Positions 28,355 through 38,392 of a stretch of DNA of 64,000 bases are shown piece after piece. The DNA is from Alishewanella tabrizica. GTDB taxonomy: Bacteria > Pseudomonadota > Gammaproteobacteria > Enterobacterales > Alteromonadaceae. The DNA lies in the NCBI RefSeq assembly GCF_014652375.1, contig NZ_BMYR01000005.1, positions 186,001-250,000 of the forward strand, given 5' to 3'. The position numbers were made by a program, and so were the translations under genes. How positions within the stretch are numbered: position 1 is the stretch's first letter; each line of letters begins with the position of its first letter. The notes under the pieces are model-generated. The model had not been told where the DNA came from and ran no database searches. It saw only the letters and a list, made by a program, of their open reading frames with translations.

Positions 28355-30127
28355 GTGAATATTCCAGTTAGAGAATTCGACGCCATTGTAATTGGTGCTG
28401 GTGGTGCAGGTATGCGTGCTGCGTTGCAGATCACGCAATCAGGTTTAACCTGTGCCTTATTATCAAAAGTATTTCCGACGCGCTCACACACGGTATCAGC
28501 GCAAGGCGGTATTACTGTTGCACTAGGCAACAGCCACCCAGATAACTGGGAATGGCACATGTTTGATACGGTTAAAGGTTCTGACTATATCGGTGACCAA
28601 GACGCTATTGAATATATGTGTAAAACAGGTCCTGAAGCGATTACCGAGTTAGAGAACATGGGCTTGCCGTTTTCACGTTTTGAAAATGGCCGGGTTTATC
28701 AGCGTCCTTTCGGTGGTCAATCTAAGAATTTTGGCGGTGAGCAAGCGGCGCGCACAGCAGCTGCAGCAGACCGTACCGGTCACGCTTTATTGCATTTGTT
28801 ATATCAGCAAAACGTAAAGAATCGTACACAGGTGTTTTCTGAGTGGTACGCCTTAGACTTAGTTAAAAACCAAGATGGTGCGGTAGTAGGTTGTACAGCT
28901 ATTGATATTGAAAGCGGTGAAATCGTTTACTTCAAGTCAAAAGCCACTGTACTTGCTACAGGCGGCGCCGGTCGTATTTATGCTTCAACCACCAATGCGC
29001 ATATTAATACGGGCGATGGGGTTGGTATGGCGCTTCGTGCCGGTGTGCCGTTACAAGATATGGAAATGTGGCAATTCCACCCTACGGGTATCGCAGGCGC
29101 AGGTTCATTAGTTACTGAAGGTTGCCGTGGTGAAGGCGGTTACTTATTGAATAAAAATGGCGAGCGTTTCATGGAACGTTATGCGCCAAATGCCAAAGAT
29201 TTAGCGGGTCGTGACGTTGTTGCTCGTGCCATGATGACTGAAATTCGCGAAGGTCGTGGTTGTGATGGTCCATGGGGTCCACACATTAAGTTAAAATTAG
29301 ATCATTTAGGTGCAGAAGTTCTTGAAAGCCGCCTACCAGGTGTATGCGAATTATCAAAGACATTTGCGCACGTTGATCCTGTAAAAGAACCTATTCCGGT
29401 TATCCCAACCTGTCACTACATGATGGGTGGTATTCCCACCAACGTACACGGCCAAGTCATTAATCCGAAAGCCGATGGTTCAGAATCGGTCGTTGCCGGT
29501 TTATTCGCCTGCGGTGAGATTGCGTGTGTTTCGGTGCACGGTGCTAACCGTTTAGGTGGTAACTCGTTGTTAGACTTAGTGGTTTTTGGTCGCGCAACCG
29601 GTTTGCATTTAGGCGAAGCCTTAGCTGCAACCAGTGAAGCACGTCCAGCATCACAATCTGATTTAGATGCAGCGTTAGCTCGCACATTACGTTGGGAAAA
29701 TTCTAAAGCGGGCCAAGGTGAAGATCCGGTACAAATCAAGAAAGATCTGCAGCAGTGTATGCAGCTTAACTTCTCGGTATTCCGTGAAGGTGCAGCAATG
29801 GCAGAGGGCTTAGATCAGTTAAAAGAAATTCGTGAACGTATCAAGTATGCTCGTTTAGACGATAAGAGTTCAGACTTTAACACTATGCGAATTGAGTGTT
29901 TAGAACTGGATAACCTTATGGAAACTGCGTATTCAACAGCCGCCTCAGCAAATTTCCGTATGGAAAGCCGTGGTGCACATTCGCGCTCAGATTTCCCTGA
30001 TCGCGATGATGAAAACTGGTTATGTCACAGCGTCTATGCGCCAGAAGATGAATCGTTATTTAAGCGTAAAGTGAATATGGAACCGACTTTCCGTGATGCT
30101 TTCCCGCCTAAAGCGCGTACTTACTAA
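28355..30127 (+). CDS. sdhA: Succinate dehydrogenase flavoprotein subunit SdhA
   Basis: Oxidises succinate to fumarate with covalent FAD. The 590 residues show the dinucleotide fold [11 protein letters not shown] at 14-24, the FAD-linking His45 in [10 protein letters not shown], the HPTGIAGAG and TEGCRGEGG active-site stretches, the catalytic Arg in AGRDVVAR and substrate-binding YMMGGIPTN. The start codon is GTG directly after the sdhD stop, with GGGG upstream. The sdhB gene starts 12 bases downstream. Confidence 0.97.
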   Translation: MNIPVREFDAIVIGAGGAGMRAALQITQSGLTCALLSKVFPTRSHTVSAQGGITVALGNSHPDNWEWHMFDTVKGSDYIGDQDAIEYMCKTGPEAITELENMGLPFSRFENGRVYQRPFGGQSKNFGGEQAARTAAAADRTGHALLHLLYQQNVKNRTQVFSEWYALDLVKNQDGAVVGCTAIDIESGEIVYFKSKATVLATGGAGRIYASTTNAHINTGDGVGMALRAGVPLQDMEMWQFHPTGIAGAGSLVTEGCRGEGGYLLNKNGERFMERYAPNAKDLAGRDVVARAMMTEIREGRGCDGPWGPHIKLKLDHLGAEVLESRLPGVCELSKTFAHVDPVKEPIPVIPTCHYMMGGIPTNVHGQVINPKADGSESVVAGLFACGEIACVSVHGANRLGGNSLLDLVVFGRATGLHLGEALAATSEARPASQSDLDAALARTLRWENSKAGQGEDPVQIKKDLQQCMQLNFSVFREGAAMAEGLDQLKEIRERIKYARLDDKSSDFNTMRIECLELDNLMETAYSTAASANFRMESRGAHSRSDFPDRDDENWLCHSVYAPEDESLFKRKVNMEPTFRDAFPPKARTY

Positions 30128-30139
30128 GAGGTCTTAGCG

Positions 30140-30856
30140 ATGAAGAAAATAGTTGTCTCCGTCTATCGTTATAATCCAGATGTTGATCAAACGCCTCGGA
30201 TGCAAGATTATACGTTAGATAATCCTGAAGGCCGTGACATGATGGTCTTAGACGTGCTGTTGAAGCTGAAAGAGCAAGATCCTTCGTTGTCTTTCCGTCG
30301 CAGTTGCCGGGAAGGGGTCTGTGGTTCAGATGGCTTTAACATCAATGGCAAAAACGGCTTAGGCTGTATTACGCCATTATCCGCAGCAGGTTTAAAAGGC
30401 GGTAAGCTCGTTATTCGTCCGTTACCTGGATTGCCGGTTATTCGCGATCTGGTTATTGATATGAGCCAGTTCTACACCCAATATGAAAAAGTTAAGCCGT
30501 ATTTAATCAATGATGATTTGCCACCTGCGGGTGAGCATTTGCAGTCTCCAGAAGACCGCGCTAAGCTTGATGGTCTGTACGAGTGTATCTTGTGTGCATG
30601 TTGTTCGACCTCTTGCCCATCATTTTGGTGGAATCCTGATAAGTTTATTGGGCCAGCGGGTTTATTGCATGCTTACCGTTTTCTGGCTGACAGCCGTGAT
30701 ACCGCGACTGAGCAACGTTTAAACGACTTAGATGATGCTTTTAGTGTTTTCCGTTGTCATGGCATTATGAACTGCGTGAATGTTTGTCCAAAGGGGTTAA
30801 ACCCAACGAAAGCAATTGGTCAGATAAAATCAATGCTGTTAAACCGGGCGCTGTAA
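30140..30856 (+). CDS. sdhB: Succinate dehydrogenase iron-sulfur subunit SdhB
   Basis: Carries electrons from FAD to quinone through three iron-sulfur clusters. The 238 residues contain the [2Fe-2S] ligands in SCREGVCGSDG and a later Cys, and the [4Fe-4S] and [3Fe-4S] ligands in CILCACCSTSCPSFWW, CHGIMNCVNVCPKGLNP. It has an AGAGG ribosome binding site and ends the sdh gene set. Its stop codon lies inside the loop of a terminator hairpin. Confidence 0.97.
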   Translation: MKKIVVSVYRYNPDVDQTPRMQDYTLDNPEGRDMMVLDVLLKLKEQDPSLSFRRSCREGVCGSDGFNINGKNGLGCITPLSAAGLKGGKLVIRPLPGLPVIRDLVIDMSQFYTQYEKVKPYLINDDLPPAGEHLQSPEDRAKLDGLYECILCACCSTSCPSFWWNPDKFIGPAGLLHAYRFLADSRDTATEQRLNDLDDAFSVFRCHGIMNCVNVCPKGLNPTKAIGQIKSMLLNRAL

Positions 30857-30869
30857 TGCGCCCTTTTTT
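30846..30869 (+). terminator. Terminator overlapping the sdhB stop codon
   Basis: GGGCGC (30846-30851) pairs with GCGCCC (30858-30863) and is followed by six T. The sdhB TAA lies in the loop, so ribosomes ending sdhB translation would compete with hairpin folding. It should end most sdhCDAB transcripts. Confidence 0.8.
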
Positions 30870-30881
30870 AGTATTTAATTG

Positions 30882-30918
30882 AAAACTGTCCATACCTTGG
30901 TGGTATGGCAGTTTTTTT
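30882..30918 (+). terminator. Second terminator between sdhB and sucA
   Basis: CCATACC (30890-30896) pairs with GGTATGG (30902-30908), extended beyond a one-base bulge by ACTG/CAGT and A:T pairs, then seven T. It stands only 12 bases after the first terminator and about 40 before sucA. Confidence 0.8.
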
Positions 30919-30956
30919 GCTAATTTTTCCAGGTGCTCAAAAATAAGGGAAACTAA

Positions 30957-33767
30957 ATGCACGAAGGTGTAATGAAGGCGTGGTTGGAGTCTTCACATCT
31001 TGGCGGTGGCAACATGGCCTATGTGGATGAACTCTATGAATCCTACTTAGCAGAGCCCACCAGTGTTGGTGACGAATGGCGTGAATTTTTCGCCAAGTTA
31101 CCAAAAATCGATGGGGTCGATCTTGAAACCCGCCACAGTGATGTGCGCCAACAGTTCGCTGAGCTGGCTCGTAACAAACATCGCGAAGTGGTCGTTGTAA
31201 ACTCCGGTTCGGGTACTGATAACCGCCAGGTTAAAGTATTGCAACTGATAAACTCCTATCGCTTCCGTGGTCACCAGCACGCCAATTTAGATCCATTAAA
31301 CTTGTGGAAACAACCACGGGTTAGGGATCTTGAGTTGTCATATCACGATCTGTCTGAAGCTGATTACGATACTGAGTTCAATGTTGGATCACTGGCATGT
31401 GGTCAAGAAACCATGAAACTTGGTGAATTGCATAAGGCGCTTGAGCGGACGTATTGTGGTTCTATCGGCGCTGAGTATATGCATATCGTGTCAACGGATG
31501 AAAAACGTTGGATTCAACAGCGTTTAGAAAGCGTTCAGTCTCAGCCACGTTATGACAAAGCAACCAAACTGCAGATCCTCAAAGGCCTTGTAGCTGCTGA
31601 TGGCCTGGAAAAATATTTAAGTTCAAAATTCCCTGGCGCTAAACGCTTTGGTTTGGAAGGTGGCGATGCCATGGTTCCGATGCTCAAAGCCATGATTCAT
31701 CGTGCCGGTGAGCAGGGTGCGAAAGATTCTGTTATTGGTATGGCACACCGTGGCCGCTTAAATACCTTAATTAACGTCTTGGGTAAGAATCCCTCGAAGC
31801 TATTTGATGAATTTGCGGGTAAATACGAAGTCGTAGGTGCCGGTGATGTGAAATACCATATGGGTTTCTCATCTGATTTTGAAACGAAAGGTGGTAATGT
31901 TCACTTAGCATTAGCCTTTAACCCTTCACACCTAGAAATTGTTAATCCTGTGGTATTAGGTTCAGTCCGTGCTCGCTTAGATCGTCGTGGTTGTACCGAC
32001 GGATCTTTAGCATTGCCTATCACTATTCACGGTGACTCGGCGTTTGCTGGCCAGGGCGTAGTAGCGGAAACCTTTAATATTTCACAAACTCGTGCATTTA
32101 AAGTTGGCGGTACCGTTCGGATCGTGATTAACAACCAAGTTGGTTTTACCACCTCGAATCCAGAAGATACCCGTTCAACACCATACTGTACTGATATTGC
32201 CAAGATGGTGCAGGCACCGATTTTCCACGTTAATGGTGATGATCCTGAAGCCGTAGTTTTTGTGGCGCAGCTGGCTGTAGATTACCGTAATACCTTTAAA
32301 CGCGATGTGGTTATCGATCTGGTTTGTTACCGTCGTAATGGCCATAACGAAGCGGATGAGCCGAATGCAACTCAGCCGTTGATGTACCAGAAAATTAAAA
32401 AGCATCCAACACCGCGTGAAATCTATGCTGAAAAGTTGATTTTAGAAGGTGTCGTTAGTGCTGACGAAGTTAAAGCCTTCGTTGATGGCTATCGTGATGC
32501 GCTAGACCAAGGCGATTGTGTGGTAGAAGAATGGCGGCCTATGGCGCCAAGTTCTGTCGACTGGACGCCTTATATCGGTAAAGATTGGGATGCAGCTTAT
32601 GATGCCAGTTTGCCACTTGATAAATTGGTGGCATTAGGTGAAAAAGCGACTCAGATCCCAGTAAGCCATGTATTGCAACGTCAGGTAGGCAAAGTCTACG
32701 AAGATCGCGCTTTAATGCTGAAAGGCGAGAAGAAAATCGACTGGGGTTTTGCTGAAATTTTAGCTTATGCCTCTATTGCTGGCGAAGGTTCACGCATTCG
32801 TATCGTTGGTCAGGATTCTGGCCGCGGGACTTTCTTCCATCGTCACGCGGTATTGCACAATCAAACCGATGCCAGTACTTATATTCCGCTTGAGCATATC
32901 AGCGAAGATCAGGGCCCATTCCAAGTATACGATTCTGCGCTATCAGAAGAAGCCGTACTTGCCTTTGAATATGGTTATGCCACTGCTGAACCTCGTGCCA
33001 TGGTAATTTGGGAAGGCCAATTTGGTGACTTTGCCAACGGTGCCCAAGTGGTTATCGATCAGTTCTTAAGTTCTGGCGAGCAAAAGTGGGGTCGGTTATG
33101 CGGCTTAACCTTGTTATTGCCTCATGGCTATGAAGGCCAGGGACCTGAGCACTCGTCAGCACGACTAGAGCGGTTCTTGCAATTATGTGCTGATCACAAT
33201 ATGCAAATTTGTGTGCCTACGACACCTGCGCAGGTATTTAATATGCTGCGTCGGCAGATGGTGCGCCCAATGCGCCGGCCATTAATTGTAATGTCACCAA
33301 AATCATTGCTGCGTCATCCTTTGGCCACATCGTCATTGGAAGAGCTGGCATCGGGCGTTTATCACAACGTCATCGGTGAGATTGATGATCTCAATCCAGC
33401 CGACGTGAAACGCGTGGTGTTTTGTAGTGGTAAAGTGTATTACGAATTGCTGGAAGAGCGTCGTAAACGTGAACAAAAAGATGTGGCTATCGTACGGGTA
33501 GAGCAGCTGTATCCGTTCCCACATGATGAAATGGCTGCTGCTTTGGCAAACTATCAACATGTTACCGATTTTGTTTGGTGTCAAGAAGAGCCACAAAATC
33601 AGGGTGCCTGGTATTGTAGCCAGCATCATTTCTGGGCTGCGATTCCAAATGGTGCCAAATTAACTTATGCCGGTCGTGATGCGTCGTCGTCACCTGCGGT
33701 GGGTTATTTATCTGTGCACAATAAACAGCAGCAAGCTTTAGTAAATGATGCGTTAAGCATCAAATAA
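30957..33767 (+). CDS. sucA: 2-oxoglutarate dehydrogenase E1 component SucA
   Basis: Thiamine-diphosphate-dependent decarboxylase of the 2-oxoglutarate dehydrogenase complex. The 936 residues include the N-terminal arm that binds E2 (YVDELYESYLAEP), the ThDP site with GMAHRGRLN and HGDSAFAGQG, and the C-terminal transketolase-like half with EGQFGDFANGAQ and LPHGYEGQGPEHSSAR. AAGGGA lies before the ATG. It is followed by sucB after 65 bases. The lpd gene for E3 is not in the window. Confidence 0.97.
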   Translation: MHEGVMKAWLESSHLGGGNMAYVDELYESYLAEPTSVGDEWREFFAKLPKIDGVDLETRHSDVRQQFAELARNKHREVVVVNSGSGTDNRQVKVLQLINSYRFRGHQHANLDPLNLWKQPRVRDLELSYHDLSEADYDTEFNVGSLACGQETMKLGELHKALERTYCGSIGAEYMHIVSTDEKRWIQQRLESVQSQPRYDKATKLQILKGLVAADGLEKYLSSKFPGAKRFGLEGGDAMVPMLKAMIHRAGEQGAKDSVIGMAHRGRLNTLINVLGKNPSKLFDEFAGKYEVVGAGDVKYHMGFSSDFETKGGNVHLALAFNPSHLEIVNPVVLGSVRARLDRRGCTDGSLALPITIHGDSAFAGQGVVAETFNISQTRAFKVGGTVRIVINNQVGFTTSNPEDTRSTPYCTDIAKMVQAPIFHVNGDDPEAVVFVAQLAVDYRNTFKRDVVIDLVCYRRNGHNEADEPNATQPLMYQKIKKHPTPREIYAEKLILEGVVSADEVKAFVDGYRDALDQGDCVVEEWRPMAPSSVDWTPYIGKDWDAAYDASLPLDKLVALGEKATQIPVSHVLQRQVGKVYEDRALMLKGEKKIDWGFAEILAYASIAGEGSRIRIVGQDSGRGTFFHRHAVLHNQTDASTYIPLEHISEDQGPFQVYDSALSEEAVLAFEYGYATAEPRAMVIWEGQFGDFANGAQVVIDQFLSSGEQKWGRLCGLTLLLPHGYEGQGPEHSSARLERFLQLCADHNMQICVPTTPAQVFNMLRRQMVRPMRRPLIVMSPKSLLRHPLATSSLEELASGVYHNVIGEIDDLNPADVKRVVFCSGKVYYELLEERRKREQKDVAIVRVEQLYPFPHDEMAAALANYQHVTDFVWCQEEPQNQGAWYCSQHHFWAAIPNGAKLTYAGRDASSSPAVGYLSVHNKQQQALVNDALSIK

Positions 33768-33832
33768 CTCTTTGCCCGCCTGCCTATGCAGGCGGTGTTA
33801 ACTGATATAGACCAACCGTTATAGGTGAAAAA

Positions 33833-35017
33833 GTGGAAATTAAAGTACCCGTACTTCCAGAATCTGTTGCAGATGCAACCATTGCCACCTGGCACGTTAA
33901 AACCGGTGAAGCTGTTAGCCGTGATCAGGTATTAGTAGATATTGAAACGGATAAAGTGGTGCTTGAAGTTGTAGCACAAGCTGACGGTGTAATGGGCGAG
34001 ATCATCCATGACACTGGTGCGACTGTTACCGCTGAAGAAGTTATCGGTAAGATGGAAGCTGGTGGCGCACCTGCTGCAAAAGCAGAGGCGCCAAAAGCAG
34101 AAGCCGCTCCGGCCGCTGCTGCAGCTGATGAAGGCGATGATGCGTTAAGCCCATCAGTGCGTCGTTTAATCGCTGAAAAAGGCTTAGATGCCAGCAAAAT
34201 CAAAGGTAGCGGTAAAAATGGCCGTGTTACCAAAGAAGATGTCGAGAAATTCTTAGCTGGTGCCCCCGCTAAAGCCGCTGCGCCTGCAGCTGCAGCACCT
34301 GTAGTGGCAGCCGGTGATCGTAGTCAGAAACGTGTGCCTATGACACGTTTACGTAAAACTATCGCCAATCGTTTGTTGGAAGCGAAAAACTCTACTGCCA
34401 TGTTAACTACGTTTAACGAAGTGAACATGAAGCCAATTATGGATCTGCGCAAGCAGTATCAAGACGTGTTTGAGAAGCGTCATGGCATCCGTTTAGGCTT
34501 TATGTCGTTCTACGTGAAAGCGGTAACTGAAGCCTTGAAGCGCTTCCCAGAAGTAAACGCCGCTATTGATGGCGATGATATTGTTTATCACAACTATTTT
34601 GATGTCAGTATCGCCGTGTCTACACCACGTGGCTTGGTAACACCAGTACTGCGTGATTGTGACAAGATGAACTTGGCTGAAATTGAAAAAGCGATCAAAG
34701 ACCTGGCGATTAAAGGCCGTGATGGTAAATTGTCTATGGATGATTTAACCGGCGGTAACTTTACGATCACTAACGGTGGCGTCTTTGGTTCACTGATGTC
34801 TACGCCTATTATCAATCCTCCACAATCAGCCATTTTGGGTATGCACAAAATCCAAGATCGCGTGATGGTCGTGGATGGCAAGATGGAAATTCTGCCAATG
34901 ATGTACTTAGCACTGTCATATGATCACCGTATCATCGACGGTAAAGAGTCTGTTGGTTTCCTAGTAACCATTAAAGAGTTACTGGAAGATCCAACACGTA
35001 TTCTGTTAGACATCTAA
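33833..35017 (+). CDS. sucB: 2-oxoglutarate dehydrogenase E2, dihydrolipoyl succinyltransferase SucB
   Basis: Core of the 2-oxoglutarate dehydrogenase complex, moving the succinyl group to CoA. In order: one lipoyl domain with the lipoyl lysine in [11 protein letters not shown] (about residue 43), an Ala/Pro-rich linker, the E1/E3-binding domain ([14 protein letters not shown], about 105-140), a second linker, and the catalytic domain ending with DHRIIDG, whose His and Asp are catalytic. The start codon is GTG at 33833. Length (394) is normal. A perfect hairpin follows at 35031-35054. Confidence 0.97.
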   Translation: MEIKVPVLPESVADATIATWHVKTGEAVSRDQVLVDIETDKVVLEVVAQADGVMGEIIHDTGATVTAEEVIGKMEAGGAPAAKAEAPKAEAAPAAAAADEGDDALSPSVRRLIAEKGLDASKIKGSGKNGRVTKEDVEKFLAGAPAKAAAPAAAAPVVAAGDRSQKRVPMTRLRKTIANRLLEAKNSTAMLTTFNEVNMKPIMDLRKQYQDVFEKRHGIRLGFMSFYVKAVTEALKRFPEVNAAIDGDDIVYHNYFDVSIAVSTPRGLVTPVLRDCDKMNLAEIEKAIKDLAIKGRDGKLSMDDLTGGNFTITNGGVFGSLMSTPIINPPQSAILGMHKIQDRVMVVDGKMEILPMMYLALSYDHRIIDGKESVGFLVTIKELLEDPTRILLDI

Positions 35018-35030
35018 GCATTAGCAAACT

Positions 35031-35054
35031 AGAAACGCCATTTATGGCGTTTCT
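35031..35054 (+). terminator. Hairpin between sucB and sucC
   Basis: An 11-bp inverted repeat with arms AGAAACGCCAT and ATGGCGTTTCT around two T lies 14 bases after the sucB stop. There is no T run after it, so it may be an mRNA-processing or stabilising structure or a partial terminator. A possible -35/-10 pair (TTTACT at 35103, GATATA at 35126) lies further on, before sucC. Confidence 0.5.
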
Positions 35055-35199
35055 AAATATCACTGGTTGGTAACGTTATATCTAAGTCAGTTTAAGAACA
35101 GTTTTACTGGGCTTCAATCTGAAAGGATATACCCGTAGCAATCAAAACTATGGCTGTACTCTGTTGCAGCCTTTAATTTCAAATGAACGGAAAATAGCC

Positions 35200-36366
35200 A
35201 TGAATTTGCACGAGTATCAGGGTAAACAACTGTTTGCCCAATATGGTTTGCCTGTATCTAAAGGCATCGCTGCAGCCACTGTGGAAGAAGCAGTTGAAGC
35301 AGCTGATAAGATCGGCGGCGACATGTTTGTTGTTAAGGCGCAGGTTCACGCTGGTGGCCGCGGTAAAGCGGGCGGTGTGAAGCTGGTTAAGAGCAAAGAA
35401 GACATTCGCGCTTTCGCAGAAAAATGGCTGGGTAAAAACCTGGTAACTTATCAAACAGACGAAAAAGGTCAGCCAGTAAGCCGTATTTTGGTTGAGCCTT
35501 GCACTGATATCGCTAAAGAGCTGTATTTAGGTGCCGTTGTAGACCGTTCTTCACGTCGTATCGTGTTTATGGCCTCTACTGAAGGTGGCGTGGAAATTGA
35601 AACTGTAGCCCACGAAACACCAGAGAAAATTTTAAAAGCCGCTATCGATCCATTGGTTGGCGCACAGCCATTCCAAGGCCGTGAATTAGCGTTCAAGCTG
35701 GGCTTAGAAGGCAAGCAAGTTAACCAATTCGTGAAAATCTTTATGGGCCTGGCAAAATTGTTCCAGGAAAAAGATTTAGCCTTATTGGAAGTTAACCCAC
35801 TGGTTATCACACCAGCTGGCGATCTGCACTGTTTGGATGCCAAGTTAGTGATCGATGGTAATGCCTTATACCGTCACCCAGATTTAAAAGCGATGCAAGA
35901 TCCATCACAAGAAGATCCACGTGAAGCGCATGCCGCTGCATGGGAACTGAACTATGTTGCTTTAGGTGGCGACATCGGTTGTATGGTTAACGGTGCCGGT
36001 TTAGCGATGGGTACTATGGACATCGTGAAATTACACGGTGGTCAACCTGCTAACTTCCTAGACGTTGGCGGCGGCGCGACGAAAGAGCGCGTAGTTGAAG
36101 CTTTCAAAATTATCCTGTCTGACACTGCGGTTAAAGCCGTATTCATCAATATCTTCGGCGGTATCGTGCGTTGCGATATGATTGCTGAAGGCGTAATTGG
36201 TGCAGTGAAAGAAGTTGGCGTTAAAGTACCTGTCGTTGTTCGTTTACAAGGTAACAACGCTGAACTGGGCGCAAAAGTATTGCAAGAAAGCGGCCTGAAC
36301 ATTATTGCTGATACCGATCTGACTGGCGCAGCCAAGCAAGTCGTTGCAGCAGCGGCCAAGGCATAA
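35200..36366 (+). CDS. sucC: Succinyl-CoA synthetase beta subunit SucC
   Basis: Nucleotide-grasp subunit of the enzyme that converts succinyl-CoA to succinate with ATP or GTP formation. The ATG at 35200 gives 388 residues, exactly the E. coli length, with [17 protein letters not shown] at the N terminus and a GGA upstream; the frame is open from 35164 but that would be extra sequence. Motifs include [16 protein letters not shown], the metal site EVNPLVIT and the C-terminal GGGATKERV and [13 protein letters not shown]. sucD follows after 10 bases. Confidence 0.97.
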   Translation: MNLHEYQGKQLFAQYGLPVSKGIAAATVEEAVEAADKIGGDMFVVKAQVHAGGRGKAGGVKLVKSKEDIRAFAEKWLGKNLVTYQTDEKGQPVSRILVEPCTDIAKELYLGAVVDRSSRRIVFMASTEGGVEIETVAHETPEKILKAAIDPLVGAQPFQGRELAFKLGLEGKQVNQFVKIFMGLAKLFQEKDLALLEVNPLVITPAGDLHCLDAKLVIDGNALYRHPDLKAMQDPSQEDPREAHAAAWELNYVALGGDIGCMVNGAGLAMGTMDIVKLHGGQPANFLDVGGGATKERVVEAFKIILSDTAVKAVFINIFGGIVRCDMIAEGVIGAVKEVGVKVPVVVRLQGNNAELGAKVLQESGLNIIADTDLTGAAKQVVAAAAKA

Positions 36367-36376
36367 GGGGTAAGCA

Positions 36377-37249
36377 ATGAGCGTTTTAATTAACAAAGAC
36401 ACTAAAGTAATTTGTCAGGGTTTCACTGGTGCCCAGGGTACTTTCCACTCTGAGCAAGCTATTGCTTACGGTACTAAGATGGTTGGCGGTGTAACGCCAG
36501 GTAAAGGCGGTCAAACGCATTTAGGTCTGCCAGTGTTTAACACGGTAGCTGAAGCCGTTGCTGCAACGGGTGCTGATGCATCAGTTATCTACGTACCAGC
36601 CGCGTTCTGTAAAGATTCTATCTTAGAAGCAGCTAACGGTGGTATTAAACTGATCGTGTGTATCACTGAAGGTATCCCAACCTTAGATATGCTAGATGCC
36701 AAAGTTAAATGTGACGAATTAGGCGTACGCTTAATTGGTCCTAACTGCCCAGGTGTGATCACGCCAGGCGAGTGTAAAATTGGTATTATGCCAGGCCATA
36801 TCCATTTACCAGGTAAAGTGGGTATCGTGTCACGTTCAGGCACCCTGACGTATGAAGCCGTTAAGCAAACAACTGACTACGGTTTCGGCCAGTCTACTTG
36901 TGTGGGTATTGGTGGCGATCCAATCCCAGGTTCTAACTTCATCGACATCCTGAAATTATTCCAGGAAGATCCACAAACTGAAGCCATCGTGATGATCGGT
37001 GAAATCGGTGGTTCTGCAGAAGAAGAAGCGGCTGCTTATATCAAGCAACACGTGACTAAGCCTGTCGTATCTTACATCGCTGGTGTAACTGCACCTGCTG
37101 GTAAGCGTATGGGTCACGCTGGCGCGATTATCTCTGGTGGTAAAGGTACTGCTGATGAGAAATTCGCTGCTTTAGAAGATGCTGGCGTTAAAACTGTGAA
37201 GAGCTTAGCCGATATCGGTAAAGCCCTGAAAGAAATTACCGGTTGGTAA
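36377..37249 (+). CDS. sucD: Succinyl-CoA synthetase alpha subunit SucD
   Basis: CoA-binding and phospho-histidine subunit of succinyl-CoA synthetase. The 290 residues show the CoA fold with [16 protein letters not shown] and [32 protein letters not shown], and the phosphorylated His in [11 protein letters not shown]. It closes the suc block. A strong terminator follows 13 bases past the stop. Confidence 0.97.
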   Translation: MSVLINKDTKVICQGFTGAQGTFHSEQAIAYGTKMVGGVTPGKGGQTHLGLPVFNTVAEAVAATGADASVIYVPAAFCKDSILEAANGGIKLIVCITEGIPTLDMLDAKVKCDELGVRLIGPNCPGVITPGECKIGIMPGHIHLPGKVGIVSRSGTLTYEAVKQTTDYGFGQSTCVGIGGDPIPGSNFIDILKLFQEDPQTEAIVMIGEIGGSAEEEAAAYIKQHVTKPVVSYIAGVTAPAGKRMGHAGAIISGGKGTADEKFAALEDAGVKTVKSLADIGKALKEITGW

Positions 37250-37262
37250 TATCTAAGAAATG

Positions 37263-37292
37263 AAAAAACCCGCTTAGTTAGCGGGTTTTTTT
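37263..37292 (+). terminator. Intrinsic terminator after sucD
   Basis: ACCCGCT pairs with AGCGGGT, extended by A:T pairs to 12 bp, loop TAGTT, then seven T in all. This marks the end of the sucCD transcript. Confidence 0.92.
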
Positions 37293-37403
37293 ATGGCCGT
37301 CATTACGTATTTTATGAGAATACTGTCTCTAGATTATCTATACGCTACTGGAACACTATTCCGAGACTCTGCTAATGTTACTCTAATGCTGTTTAATTGC
37401 TCT

Positions 37404-37480
37404 GCGAACATCAAGCGAACATCAAGCGAACATCAAGCGAACATCAAGCGAACATCAAGCGAACATCAAGCGAACATCAG
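37404..37480. repeat. Seven tandem copies of an 11-bp repeat
   Basis: The unit GCGAACATCAA is repeated seven times head to tail from 37404 to 37480; the first six are identical and the last ends in G instead of A. The array lies between the sucD terminator and the 3' end of the convergent sulfotransferase gene, so it is non-coding. A 63-codon frame crosses it, but has no credible start or homologue. Such arrays can change copy number between strains. Confidence 0.97.
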
Positions 37481-37486
37481 ATGATG

Positions 37487-38275
37487 TTATTCATATCCCA
37501 GAATTTTTCGTAAGCCGGGTACCGCATAATCTACGATCTGTTTTTGTTTTTCGGGTAGTGCTTTGGGAAAGTCCATGGCTATACCAGATAAGTTGTCGCG
37601 AAAAGTCCCTGATTGCGCCGGATCTGCACCAATACGCACACGTTCACGCCAATCATTTGGTAAGGGTTCATGCCCCAAAATGCCTAATAAATCGTTGAAA
37701 TACACCTCTGCTGCAGGTGAATCAAGCTGTTTTACATGCAATAACAGCTCTTCAAAGCGCACTAATTTACAGTTTGTACCCAGCCAAGCAACCGCGTTGT
37801 GCGTGTAAATTTCTTTGAGGGTAGGGGCAAGGCCATAAATTCCGAATATCATCAGATTTAACAATTCTTCAACGGTGATCCTGCCGCTACGAATTACATC
37901 TGTGCTGCCAATAAAATTATCAGACATAAAAAAGCGGGCGCGGGCAATAACCCAGTCGTAAGGATCTCTGACTAATATAATTTTACGCGTTTCATGCAAT
38001 ACCATAGCTGACACATCACTAAAGATTAGATGCCCCCAGCTAAGTTCTGGATTCCGTGGGTTAAATGCTTGTTGATGCTGTTCCAGCTCAGGTAGTTGAA
38101 TAAAACTTTTGGTGTAATGCTGTGAAACGGGAACAAACATCCGAAAGATATTGCGGATTAAGTGAGTACCGCATTTTGGTACGGAATTTAGAAATACATT
38201 ATGTTTTAACGGTTTTTGTTCAAAATTAGCGTTAAGCGCATCCAAAGTATCGGGCTTAGCAATAATCCGTGCCAT
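37487..38275 (-). CDS. Sulfotransferase-like protein
   Basis: A 262-residue soluble protein with the two PAPS-binding signatures of sulfotransferases: a 5'-phosphosulfate loop SVPKCGTHLIRN (residues 31-42) and a 3'-phosphate loop ILVRDPYDWVIARARFF (99-115). His82 in SWGHLIF sits where family members have a conserved active-site His. It lacks a signal peptide or membrane segment. The acceptor is unknown; no capsule, PAPS-synthesis or secondary-metabolite gene is nearby. The ATG at 38275 has GAGGA upstream, better than the TTG at 38287. The gene is isolated between sucD and a TonB receptor, which looks like an accessory insertion. Confidence 0.75.
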   Translation of the reverse strand: MARIIAKPDTLDALNANFEQKPLKHNVFLNSVPKCGTHLIRNIFRMFVPVSQHYTKSFIQLPELEQHQQAFNPRNPELSWGHLIFSDVSAMVLHETRKIILVRDPYDWVIARARFFMSDNFIGSTDVIRSGRITVEELLNLMIFGIYGLAPTLKEIYTHNAVAWLGTNCKLVRFEELLLHVKQLDSPAAEVYFNDLLGILGHEPLPNDWRERVRIGADPAQSGTFRDNLSGIAMDFPKALPEKQKQIVDYAVPGLRKILGYE

Positions 38276-38334
38276 ACGGTTCCTCAATTGAATGATTCAA
38301 GCGGCCTATACAGATTGCCACTGACAGGTATTCT

Positions 38335-38364
38335 AAAAAAAATGCCGAACATTGTCGGCATTTT
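38335..38364 (-). terminator. Terminator of the TonB receptor gene
   Basis: ATGCCGA pairs with TCGGCAT around a 6-base loop, extended by A:T pairs. Read leftward it ends in eight T, 29 bases past the receptor stop. Confidence 0.88.
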
Positions 38365-38392
38365 AGCATAAATAACGCGTTAAATTACGGCG

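Noticed and set aside
37404-37480. Possible CRISPR array
   Set aside because: The units are directly adjacent with no spacers, only 11 bp long, and no cas genes are present.
37293-37484. Open frame of 63 codons crossing the 11-bp repeat array, encoding an 11-residue repeat
   Set aside because: The repeat unit is not a multiple of three, the start lies right after the sucD terminator without a ribosome binding site, and the product has no recognisable features.
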